From: Streptomyces sp. NBC_01232
GTDB taxonomy: Bacteria; Actinomycetota; Actinomycetes; Streptomycetales; Streptomycetaceae
Reading direction: 5' to 3'
NCBI RefSeq assembly: GCF_035989885.1
Contig: NZ_CP108518.1
Location: 2,236,501-2,300,500, forward strand
DNA length: 64,000 nt
Shown here: in pieces, positions 45,889 to 53,352 of the stretch
How positions within the stretch are numbered: the first letter of the stretch is position 1
How the letters are laid out: the number at the start of each line of letters is the position of its first letter
Position numbers and translations under genes: made by a program
The notes under the pieces: model-generated
Seen by the model: the letters and a program-made list of their open reading frames with translations, nothing else
Told to the model about the DNA's origin: nothing
Databases searched by the model: none

Positions 45889-47175
45889 TCAGCGGGCCCA
45901 GCGGCCCTGCTCCGGCGCGTACCCGTACACGGGCCGGCCGGTGGCGGCGCTCGTGCGCAGCGGGCGTCCGCCGTCGTCGATGCGCAGGGTGCCGGACCCG
46001 GCCGGGCCGGTCCACCGGAGGTCGAGGGACCAGTCGCAGTCGCACCCCGAGGTGGCCGCCTCCACCCGTAGGACGACCGGCTCGGACGCCGAGACGCGCA
46101 GCGGGAAGGCGGGTGCGGGCAGCCCGTTCCCGCCGTCGTTCCCGGCGACGGGCCGGGCGAGCGGGCGCGGCGCGTCCAGGTTGACGGCGAAGACGGCAGG
46201 GGTGAGCCCGCCGCCGCAGCCCTGCGACATCTGGTAGACGTTCCAGGCCGGCGGCTTGCGGCGGGCGGCCACCCGTACCTCGAGGGCCTCCAGGACCACG
46301 GCGCCCGCGCCCGTGCCGTGCAGGGTGACCTCCACGATCTGCGACCCGGCGTGCACGGCGCGCTGCGCCGACGCCCAGGCGGGCGCGTCCGCCTCCACGG
46401 GCGGCGGGGCCACCGATCCGGGACCGCGCTCGGTCAGGTAGGCATGGTCGCATCCGGCGCTCCACACGTGCGTCCGCACGGCGGCCTTGAGGGGCGCGAC
46501 CGGTGCCCGGCCCGGCGCCGACGCCGGCGGTGGGGCGGAGGACGGGCCGGGCGCCGGGGCCGGTCCGCCGGCCGGTGCCGTCGGTTCCGGTGCGCCGCTC
46601 GTCGTCGGGCCCGCGGTCGCCCCCGCGCCCGGCACCGTACCGTCACCCGCGTGCGGCGTGCGCGTGCCGGGTCCGGCCGCCGCCAGCAGCGCCACGGCCA
46701 CCGCCCCGGCCGTCACCCCTGCGGCGGCGACCACGGCGGCCCTCCGCCGGCACCAGGCCCTGCGGACCGTGGGCCCCGGCGCCACCATCACGACGGCCTG
46801 CTCCGGCCCCGCCTCCGCGATCGGCTCCGGCTCCGGTGCGGGCTCCGGCTCGGGCTCCGGTGCGGGCTCCGGCTCTGCCACCGAACCCGCGCCCGCACCC
46901 TCGCGTGCGCCCGCACCCGCACCCGCGCCCGACCGGCGCCGCGCGTCCGCCAGCAGCCACGCCCGGTGCAGGTCCACCGCCTGCGCCTGCGATGCCCCGC
47001 AGGCCCGGGCGAAGCGGTCCACGACCGCGAACTCCGCCGGCAGCGCCTCCCCGCTGCAGTACCGGTGCAGCGTCGACGTACTCGTGTGCAGCCTGCGCGC
47101 CAGGGCCCCGTAACTGAGCCCGGCGCGCTCCTTCAGCTCCCGCAGCAGCCGCGCGAAGTTCTCGGCCTCGCTCAC
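45889..47175 (-). CDS. membrane-anchored XRE-family protein with extracytoplasmic domain
   Basis: A 428-residue protein combining a cytoplasmic XRE helix-turn-helix (residues 5-60: ARLLRELKERAGLSYGALA ... STLHRYCSGEALP), a Gly/Ala then Glu-Pro repeat linker (84-125), one membrane helix (146-167) and an extracytoplasmic beta-rich domain (about 220-428) with paired cysteines (C-GGG, SGCDCDW). This looks like a one-component membrane regulator. GTG 47175 follows GGGGGAGAG closely. It is divergent from a secreted protein gene, a possible target or ligand source. Confidence 0.82.
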   Translation of the reverse strand: MSEAENFARLLRELKERAGLSYGALARRLHTSTSTLHRYCSGEALPAEFAVVDRFARACGASQAQAVDLHRAWLLADARRRSGAGAGAGAREGAGAGSVAEPEPAPEPEPEPAPEPEPIAEAGPEQAVVMVAPGPTVRRAWCRRRAAVVAAAGVTAGAVAVALLAAAGPGTRTPHAGDGTVPGAGATAGPTTSGAPEPTAPAGGPAPAPGPSSAPPPASAPGRAPVAPLKAAVRTHVWSAGCDHAYLTERGPGSVAPPPVEADAPAWASAQRAVHAGSQIVEVTLHGTGAGAVVLEALEVRVAARRKPPAWNVYQMSQGCGGGLTPAVFAVNLDAPRPLARPVAGNDGGNGLPAPAFPLRVSASEPVVLRVEAATSGCDCDWSLDLRWTGPAGSGTLRIDDGGRPLRTSAATGRPVYGYAPEQGRWAR

Positions 47176-47391
47176 GCTCTCCCCCGTTCCGCGTCCCGCG
47201 ACAGCGTTCCATGCATGAGGTGTTCCCCCAGGTGGCAGCCCCTACGGCCGTTCCAGCGTCCCGGATTCGCCCCAATCCGTGGCCCGCCGCGCCGTCCGGG
47301 GAACAGTCTCGTCAGGCACGGACAGCGCTCACCGCGCCGATCTCACTCATCACACTCACAGTCCGCACAGCATTCACGGGGAGAACCGACC

Positions 47392-48009
47392 ATGTTCCGA
47401 CGGACCGACACCGCCGCCACGCTCGCCACCGCGCTCGTCGCGGCGGCCGCCGCCCTCGTCCTGACCGCCTCCACCTCCGCCGCGGCCGCCACCGCCCCCG
47501 GCTTCCTGACCGGCGCCGACCTTCCGCCGCACGCCACCTCACCCTGGTACGCGGGCGCGGTCACCAAGGGCCTGCCCGAGTCCGCGCCGTTCTGCCTCGA
47601 CGGGGTGCTGCCGGCCGCGGGCAGCTGGCACCGCGCCTTCGGCACCGAGTACGACACCGGCGCCGTGCAGGTCTCCGTACGGTCGTCCTCGCCCTCCGCG
47701 GCGGCCGGGCTCGTGGCCACCCTGGAGCGCAAGGTCGCCGCGTGCGCCTCCGACTGGCTGCGGGCCACCCCGGGCGGCACCGCCTCCTGGCAGGACTACG
47801 GCACGCTCCCCGTCGAGGAGGGCGCGCACGTCTACGGGGTCCACACCTCGATGCCCGAGTCCGAGCCCGGGGTGCACCTGTTCGGGATCGGGCGCGACGG
47901 CTCCACCGTGACCGTCGTGCAGTGGGGCGAGATGGGCGACCTGTCCCACGCGCCGGTCGCCGGCTTCAAGAAGACGACCACCCGGGCCGTGAACAAGCTC
48001 AATCCGTAG
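47392..48009 (+). CDS. secreted protein of unknown function (PknH sensor-like)
   Basis: A 205-residue exported protein. The signal peptide spans residues 1-34 (ends SAAAATA). The mature part contains FLTGADLPPHATSPWYAG, two cysteines in ESAPFCLDG and KVAACASDWL, and VYGVHTSMPESEPGVHLFGIGRDGSTVTVVQWGEMG. This pattern reminds me of the extracellular sensor domain of PknH-like kinases, but the match is weak. GGGGAG precedes ATG 47392. It is divergent from the membrane-anchored XRE protein. Confidence 0.7.
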   Translation: MFRRTDTAATLATALVAAAAALVLTASTSAAAATAPGFLTGADLPPHATSPWYAGAVTKGLPESAPFCLDGVLPAAGSWHRAFGTEYDTGAVQVSVRSSSPSAAAGLVATLERKVAACASDWLRATPGGTASWQDYGTLPVEEGAHVYGVHTSMPESEPGVHLFGIGRDGSTVTVVQWGEMGDLSHAPVAGFKKTTTRAVNKLNP

Positions 48010-48045
48010 CCGCCGAGCGCGGTGGGACCATGGACGGGAGAGGCG

Positions 48046-48312
48046 ATGTCCATGCGTTCCGGAAATGAGCCGGTGACCGCGCGCAGTCCGCTGCGGCTGC
48101 GGTTCTGGCTGGGTGTCTGGGGGCTGGTCTGGGCCGCCGCCGGCACGGCCGTCTTCTCGCTGGTGGGCCGCCCGGGATGGGCGGCCGCCTGCGGGGTGCT
48201 CGCGGTGGTCGTGGCCGTGGACCTGTTCATGATCGTGCGCCACCTGCACCAGGGGCCGCACTACCAGCCCGGCCCGGACATCCCTCCGTACGAACCGCCC
48301 CGCGGCCGGTGA
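48046..48312 (+). CDS. small membrane protein, DUF6343-like
   Basis: An 88-residue protein with two membrane helices (RFWLGVWGLVWAAAGTAVFSL and GWAAACGVLAVVVAVDLFMIV) and a polar tail HLHQGPHYQPGPDIPPYEPP. The N-terminal MRSGNEPVTARSPLRLR and C-terminal Pro/Tyr-rich block match DUF6343 proteins of Streptomyces as I recall them. ATG 48046 follows GGGAGAGG; ATG 48052 is possible. Function unknown. Confidence 0.7.
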   Translation: MSMRSGNEPVTARSPLRLRFWLGVWGLVWAAAGTAVFSLVGRPGWAAACGVLAVVVAVDLFMIVRHLHQGPHYQPGPDIPPYEPPRGR

Positions 48313-48313
48313 G

Positions 48314-48769
48314 TCAGGCGGAGTCGCTGGAGCCGGCCGAGTCGGTGGGGTCGGTAGGGTCGGCTGAGCCGGTGGGGTCGCCCGCGGCCGGACCCTCGAA
48401 ACGGGCCGCCGCCAGGTACTCGGGCTGCGGGTCGAGGGCCGCGGCCAGCCGGAAGTGCCTGCGCGCCTGCTCCGGCCGGCCCGCGCGCTCGAACGTACGG
48501 GCCAGCGCGAAGTGGGCGAAGGCGTTGTCCGGCTCCCGCTCCAGCACCAGCTCGAACTCCAGCTCCGCCGGACGCAGTTGCGCCGCGGCGAAGAAGGCCC
48601 GGGCGCGCAGCAGCCGCGCCGCGGTGTTCTCCGGGTGCGCGGCTATGACCGAGTCGAGCAGCTTGACCGCGCCGCGCGGGTCGCGGGCGGCGAGCAGGTG
48701 CTCGGCGGCCCGGTAGTCGATGACGTGGGTCTCCGGGCTGGACGGCGTGGGGCGCGTGGTCTCGGACAC
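48314..48769 (-). CDS. tetratricopeptide-repeat protein
   Basis: A 151-residue cytoplasmic protein with about three TPR units (RAAEHLLAARDPRGAVKLLDS, ARLLRARAFFAAAQLRPAELE, AFAHFALARTFERAGRPEQARRHF), a scaffold for protein-protein contact. The C-terminal tail is a low-complexity Asp/Pro/Thr/Ser repeat (DPTDPTDSAGSSDS) encoded by a degenerate GTCGG-rich DNA repeat. GTG 48769 has AGGA 7 nt upstream. The preceding gene on this strand is coaE. Confidence 0.82.
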   Translation of the reverse strand: MSETTRPTPSSPETHVIDYRAAEHLLAARDPRGAVKLLDSVIAAHPENTAARLLRARAFFAAAQLRPAELEFELVLEREPDNAFAHFALARTFERAGRPEQARRHFRLAAALDPQPEYLAAARFEGPAAGDPTGSADPTDPTDSAGSSDSA

Positions 48770-48852
48770 GGTCGGATCCTTCCCTCTACGGGCGCGTTCA
48801 ACGCCCCCGCCCCACCCGCTATTCCATGCACACGTCAGGCGCGTGAGGCGTG

Positions 48853-49461
48853 TCAGGCCGCGCCGGCCGCCGCACGCCCGGCGAGTTCTTCCCACACCTT
48901 GCGGACCTGCGGTTCCAGCGCCTCCAGCGGCCCGTCGTTGTCGATCACGAGGGTCGCCACCGCGAGCCGCTGCTCCCGCGTGGCCTGCGCGGCCATCCGC
49001 GCCCGCGCCTCGTCCTCGGCCATGCCGCGCAGCGCCGTCAGCCGCGCCAGCTGCGTCTGCGGCGTCGCGTCCACCACGACGACCAGGTCGTAGAGCGGCG
49101 CCAGGCCGTTCTCCGCGAGCAGCGGTACGTCGTGCACCACGATCGCGTCGGCCCCCGCGGCGGCCTCCAGCTCCGCCGACCGGGCCCCCACCAGGGGGTG
49201 CACGATCGAGTTCAGCGTCTGGAGCTTCGCCGGGTCCGCGAACACGATGGACCCCAGCTTCGGCCGGTCGAGCGTCCCCTCCGCGGTCAGCACCGACTCC
49301 CCGAACGCCGCCACGACGGCCGCGAGCCCCGGCGTACCGGGCTCCACGACCTCTCGCGCGATCCGATCGGCGTCGACGACGATCGCCCCGTACCCCGCCA
49401 GCAGTCGCGAGACCTCGCTCTTGCCGGCACCGATTCCGCCCGTCAGGCCTACTTTCAGCAT
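48853..49461 (-). CDS. coaE: dephospho-CoA kinase
   Basis: CoaE phosphorylates dephospho-CoA in the last step of coenzyme A synthesis. The 202-residue protein has P-loop GGIGAGKS (8-15), the [13 protein letters not shown] segment, and [22 protein letters not shown] typical of the family. ATG 49461 is chosen over ATG 49473 because the protein then starts directly with [14 protein letters not shown] and a TATGCT -10 box ends 7 nt upstream (leaderless type). It lies between the PAC2 gene and the TPR gene. Confidence 0.95.
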   Translation of the reverse strand: MLKVGLTGGIGAGKSEVSRLLAGYGAIVVDADRIAREVVEPGTPGLAAVVAAFGESVLTAEGTLDRPKLGSIVFADPAKLQTLNSIVHPLVGARSAELEAAAGADAIVVHDVPLLAENGLAPLYDLVVVVDATPQTQLARLTALRGMAEDEARARMAAQATREQRLAVATLVIDNDGPLEALEPQVRKVWEELAGRAAAGAA

Positions 49462-49492
49462 GCCCCGCAGCATAGGCGGCCCCGCCCGTACG

Positions 49493-50431
49493 TCAGTTCT
49501 CGCCCTCGCGCTCGGCCAGGAACCTCTCGAACTCGCGGCCGAGCTCGTCCGCCGACGGCAGCTCCGCCGGCTCGGCGATCATGTTGCCCCGGGTCTCGGC
49601 CCCGGCGGCCGCGTCGTACTGGTGCTCCAGCCCCTGCACCAGGCTGACCAGCTCCTCGTCGCCCTCCCGGATCTGCCGGTCGATCTCCGTCTGCGTGCGG
49701 TGGGCCTCGGTGCGCAGCGCGTGCGCGACGGCCGGCAGCACCAGCCCGGTCGCTGCCGTGATCGCTTCCAGCACCGTCAGCGCGGCGTCCGGGTACGGGG
49801 AGCGGGCGACGTAGTGCGGTACGTGGGCGGCGACGCCGAGCACGTCGTGCCCGGCCTGGGCCAGCCGGAACTCCACCAGGGACTCCGCGCTGCCCGGCAC
49901 CTGGGCCTCGTCGAAGGGGCTGCGATGACCCGGCATGAGGTCGGTCCGGTTGCCGTGCGGGGTGATGCCCACGGGGCGGGTGTGCGGGACGCCCATCGGG
50001 ATGCCGTGGAAGTTGACCGAGAGCCGGACGCCGAGGCGCTCGACGATCTGCCGGACGGCGACGGAGAAGCGCTCCCACTCCACGTCCGGCTCCGGGCCGG
50101 ACAGCAGCAGGAAGGGGGCTCCGGTGGCGTCCTGGACCAGCCGGACCTCCAGCCTGGGCTCCTCGAACTCCGTCCAGTGGTCGCGCTGGAAGGTCAGCAG
50201 CGGGCGCCGGGCCCGGTAGTCCACCAGCCGGTCCGCGTCGAACCGGGCGACCACCTGGTGGGGCAGGGTGTCGAGCAGCCGCTCGACGATCTGCTCACCG
50301 GCCTCACCCGCGTCGATGTACCCCTCGAAGTGGTACAGCATGACCAGCCCGGCCGAGTCCTGGGCGACCGCCAGGTCGGCCACCGCCAGGCCCTTGGCAT
50401 CCCATTCGTACAAGCCCTGTGGATCAAGCAC
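49493..50431 (-). CDS. PAC2-family protein
   Basis: A 312-residue PAC2 protein (proteasome-assembly-chaperone-2 fold) conserved in actinobacteria. Family blocks include [63 protein letters not shown] and [14 protein letters not shown]. Its function is unproven; PAC2 proteins are thought to assist macromolecular assembly. Start choice among three nearby GTGs (50431, 50437, 50440) is uncertain: GAGGAGGA lies just upstream of all three. Confidence 0.88.
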   Translation of the reverse strand: MLDPQGLYEWDAKGLAVADLAVAQDSAGLVMLYHFEGYIDAGEAGEQIVERLLDTLPHQVVARFDADRLVDYRARRPLLTFQRDHWTEFEEPRLEVRLVQDATGAPFLLLSGPEPDVEWERFSVAVRQIVERLGVRLSVNFHGIPMGVPHTRPVGITPHGNRTDLMPGHRSPFDEAQVPGSAESLVEFRLAQAGHDVLGVAAHVPHYVARSPYPDAALTVLEAITAATGLVLPAVAHALRTEAHRTQTEIDRQIREGDEELVSLVQGLEHQYDAAAGAETRGNMIAEPAELPSADELGREFERFLAEREGEN

Positions 50432-50553
50432 CGTCACCACTCCTCCTCGCCTCGTTCCCTGCCAAGAACGTCCAAGGCAGTGCCGCCATTCCCCAGTTGG
50501 CCGCATTCACAGGAACGCAACGGAACACGGGGGAACACCGGCCCGGCGAAACG

Positions 50554-50591
50554 CGGTGAGGCCCGCCCCCCGAAGGGGACGGGCCTCACCG
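50554..50591 (-). terminator. rpsA terminator hairpin
   Basis: CGGTGAGGCCCG (50554-50565) pairs perfectly with CGGGCCTCACCG (50580-50591), with a C-run/G-run inner extension. It lies 50 bp beyond the rpsA stop codon. Confidence 0.9.
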
Positions 50592-50640
50592 TTCACAGCA
50601 GTTCAGCTCTGCTCACACCGGAGTGTGATGCGCGCTGCGA

Positions 50641-52152
50641 TCAGCTCTGGCCGCCGGCCAGCTTCTCGCGGAGCGCGGCCAGGGCCTCGTCCGACGCCAG
50701 GGCGCCGGAGGTCTCGTCCGACTCCGAGGAGTACGAACCACCCGAGATGCCCGCACCGGCGTTGCTGCCACCGGCGGCCGGGGCGGCAGCGCCCTCGGCG
50801 GCAGCGGCCTCGTCGGCCTCGCGGCTCTTGATGACCTGAGCCTGGTGCTGCTCGAAGCGCTGCTGCGCCTCGGCGTACTGGGTCTCCCAGGCCTCGCGCT
50901 GCTTGTCGAAGCCCTCGAGCCAGTCGTTGGTCTCGGGGTCGAAGCCCTCGGGGTAGATGTAGTTGCCCTGGTCGTCGTAAGACGCGGCCATGCCGTACAG
51001 GGTCGGGTCGAACTCGACCGACGCCGGGTCGGCACCGAAGGACTCGTTGGCCTGCTTCAGCGACAGCGAGATCCGGCGACGCTCAAGGTCGATGTCGATG
51101 ACCTTGACGAAGATCTCGTCGTTGACCTGGACGACCTGCTCCGGGATCTCCACGTGGCGCTCGGCCAGCTCGGAGATGTGGACCAGACCCTCGATGCCCT
51201 CGTCCACGCGGACGAACGCACCGAACGGAACCAGCTTGGTGACCTTACCCGGGACGACCTGGCCGATCTGGTGGGTCCGGGCGAACTGCTGCCACGGGTC
51301 CTCCTGCGTCGCCTTCAGCGACAGGGAGACACGCTCGCGGTCCATGTCGACGTCGAGAACCTCGACGGTGACTTCCTGGCCGACCTCGACAACCTCGGAC
51401 GGGTGGTCGATGTGCTTCCAGGACAGCTCGGAGACGTGCACGAGACCGTCGACGCCGCCCAGGTCCACGAAGGCACCGAAGTTGACGATCGAGGAAACGA
51501 CGCCGGAGCGGACCTGACCCTTCTGCAGGGTGGTGAGGAACGTCTGGCGAACCTCGGACTGGGTCTGCTCGAGCCAGGCGCGGCGGGACAGGACCACGTT
51601 GTTGCGGTTCTTGTCCAGCTCGATGATCTTCGCCTCGAGCTCCTTGCCCACGTAGGGCTGGAGGTCGCGGACGCGACGCATCTCGACGAGAGAGGCCGGC
51701 AGGAAGCCGCGGAGGCCGATGTCGAGGATGAGACCACCCTTGACGACCTCGATGACGGTACCGGTGACGATGCCGTCTTCTTCCTTGATCTTCTCGATGG
51801 TGCCCCAGGCACGCTCGTACTGAGCGCGCTTCTTCGAGAGGATCAGGCGGCCTTCCTTGTCCTCCTTCTGGAGAACCAGGGCCTCGATCTCGTCGCCGAC
51901 CTTGACGACCTCGTTCGGGTCGACATCGTGCTTGATCGAGAGCTCGCGGCTCGGGATGACACCTTCGGTCTTGTAACCGATGTCGAGGAGAACCTCGTCC
52001 CGGTCAACCTTGACGATGACGCCGTCGACGATGTCGCCATCGTTGAAGTACTTGATCGTCTCGTCGATCGCCGCGAGGAACGCGTCCGCGTCGCCGATGT
52101 CGTTGACCGCAACCTGCGGAGTGGTGGCGGTGGTCTCGGTGCTGCTCGTCAT
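50641..52152 (-). CDS. rpsA: 30S ribosomal protein S1
   Basis: S1 binds mRNA on the 30S subunit and helps initiation. The 503-residue protein has four S1 OB-fold domains (about 36-105, 123-188, 209-277, 294-363), shorter than the six-domain E. coli form and typical of actinobacteria. Signature strands are GVIVKVDRDEVLLDIGYKTEGV, SSIVNFGAFVDLGGVDGLVH and TKLVPFGAFVRVDEGIEGLVH. The C-terminal ~130 residues are Gln/Glu/Ala/Ser-rich and probably disordered. Transcription is from a strong promoter at 52380-52352 with a long, structured leader. Confidence 0.97.
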   Translation of the reverse strand: MTSSTETTATTPQVAVNDIGDADAFLAAIDETIKYFNDGDIVDGVIVKVDRDEVLLDIGYKTEGVIPSRELSIKHDVDPNEVVKVGDEIEALVLQKEDKEGRLILSKKRAQYERAWGTIEKIKEEDGIVTGTVIEVVKGGLILDIGLRGFLPASLVEMRRVRDLQPYVGKELEAKIIELDKNRNNVVLSRRAWLEQTQSEVRQTFLTTLQKGQVRSGVVSSIVNFGAFVDLGGVDGLVHVSELSWKHIDHPSEVVEVGQEVTVEVLDVDMDRERVSLSLKATQEDPWQQFARTHQIGQVVPGKVTKLVPFGAFVRVDEGIEGLVHISELAERHVEIPEQVVQVNDEIFVKVIDIDLERRRISLSLKQANESFGADPASVEFDPTLYGMAASYDDQGNYIYPEGFDPETNDWLEGFDKQREAWETQYAEAQQRFEQHQAQVIKSREADEAAAAEGAAAPAAGGSNAGAGISGGSYSSESDETSGALASDEALAALREKLAGGQS

Positions 52153-52158
52153 GTGGGA

Positions 52159-52212
52159 AAGGGCTCCGGTTACGGACAGAAAGTCGTAGGTACTGCTACG
52201 CCGGGAGCCCTT
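52159..52212 (-). promoter_or_regulatory. rpsA leader helix sequestering the ribosome-binding site
   Basis: On the minus strand AAGGGCTCC (52212-52204) pairs with GGAGCCCTT (52167-52159), which contains the only GGAG before the rpsA start. Between them CGTAG/CTACG (52200-52196 with 52189-52185) forms an inner hairpin. Such a fold could let S1 repress its own translation, as known for E. coli rpsA with a different structure. Confidence 0.55.
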
Positions 52213-52351
52213 ATCGGCATCTGCCGAAGCCGGACAGCCAAGGAGACCCCCGTTCCGCAGACGCGGAGGGGCCTCGAGAACCGAGGGGACCTCAACAAAT
52301 ACAAGCGCAGCCTGCTAGGTCTGAGGAGCACAGGCTCGCAGCGCAACTTGT

Positions 52352-52380
52352 AGCATACGGGGGCAGCCGGACAGGGTCAA
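52352..52380 (-). promoter_or_regulatory. rpsA promoter
   Basis: On the minus strand TTGACC (52380-52375), a 17-bp spacer and TATGCT (52357-52352) form a near-consensus housekeeping promoter. The leader is about 190 nt. The rest of the 350-bp gap between rpsA and the divergent methyltransferase (52153-52502) holds the leader helix and, beyond 52380, no further element I can recognise. Confidence 0.8.
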
Positions 52381-52502
52381 TGCGCGAAGGCGCACACCCC
52401 GGGCGGATCACCGCACAACCGGCACAATTAATGGGCGGGAAGCCCTTCCTGGCGCTCCCTGCCACATTCAGAAGACATTCGCAGACTACGACGACGGGCC
52501 CC

Positions 52503-53351
52503 ATGAACCAAGAGGACTACGCCTCCAAAGAAGCGTACGAAGCCGATCCGGTATCCGGGGACGACCCCGAGGCCACACGGCGTGACGCGGGGGAAGCGGA
52601 GAGCAGCCGGGCGAGCCGCAGCTGGTGGGACCGCAACGCCGACGAGTACCAGAACGACCACGGCGCCTTCCTCGGCGACGACCGCTTCGTCTGGGGACCC
52701 GAGGGCCTGGACGAGGCGGAGGCGGCCCTCCTCGGCCCCGTCGCCTCCCTCCGGGGCAAGGACATCCTGGAGATCGGCGCCGGCGCCGCCCAGTGCTCGC
52801 GCTGGCTGGCCGCCCAGGGCGCGCGCCCGGTCGCCCTCGACCTCTCCCACCGCCAGCTCCAGCACGCCCTGCGCATCGGCGACGACCTCCCGCTGATCGA
52901 GGCGGACGCCGGAAAGCTGCCCTTCCGCGCCGGCTCCTTCGACCTGGCCTGCTCCGCCTACGGCGCCGTCCCCTTCGTCGCCGATCCCGTCAACGTCATG
53001 CGCGAGGTGCACCGCGTACTGCGCCCCGGCGGCCGCTGGGTCTTCTCCGTGACCCACCCGGTCCGCTGGGCCTTCCCCGACGAGCCCGGCCCCGCGGGGC
53101 TGTCCGTCGCCGCCTCCTACTTCGACCGGACCCCCTACGTGGAGCAGGACGAGCGGGGCCGCGCCGTATATGTGGAGCACCACCGCACGATCGGCGACCG
53201 GGTCCGCGACGTCGTCGCGGGCGGCTTCCGCCTGCTGGACCTGGTCGAGCCCGAGTGGCCGGAGTGGAACAGCCAGGAGTGGGGCGGCTGGTCCCCGCTG
53301 CGCGGCAACCTGATCCCGGGCACCGCGATCTTCGTCTGCGAGCGCGACTGA
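52503..53351 (+). CDS. SAM-dependent class I methyltransferase
   Basis: A 282-residue methyltransferase. Motif I is ILEIGAGAAQCSRWLAAQG, followed by VALDLSHRQLQHA, AGKLPFRAGSFDLACSAYGAVPFV and the post-motif RVLRPGGRWVFSVTHPVRW. The N-terminal 40 residues are acidic and probably flexible. ATG 52503 gives the family-like start NQEDYASKEAYEADPV. The stop codon is followed after one base by the HrpB start, so the pair is an operon. Substrate unknown. Confidence 0.87.
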   Translation: MNQEDYASKEAYEADPVSGDDPEATRRDAGEAESSRASRSWWDRNADEYQNDHGAFLGDDRFVWGPEGLDEAEAALLGPVASLRGKDILEIGAGAAQCSRWLAAQGARPVALDLSHRQLQHALRIGDDLPLIEADAGKLPFRAGSFDLACSAYGAVPFVADPVNVMREVHRVLRPGGRWVFSVTHPVRWAFPDEPGPAGLSVAASYFDRTPYVEQDERGRAVYVEHHRTIGDRVRDVVAGGFRLLDLVEPEWPEWNSQEWGGWSPLRGNLIPGTAIFVCERD

Positions 53352-53352
53352 C

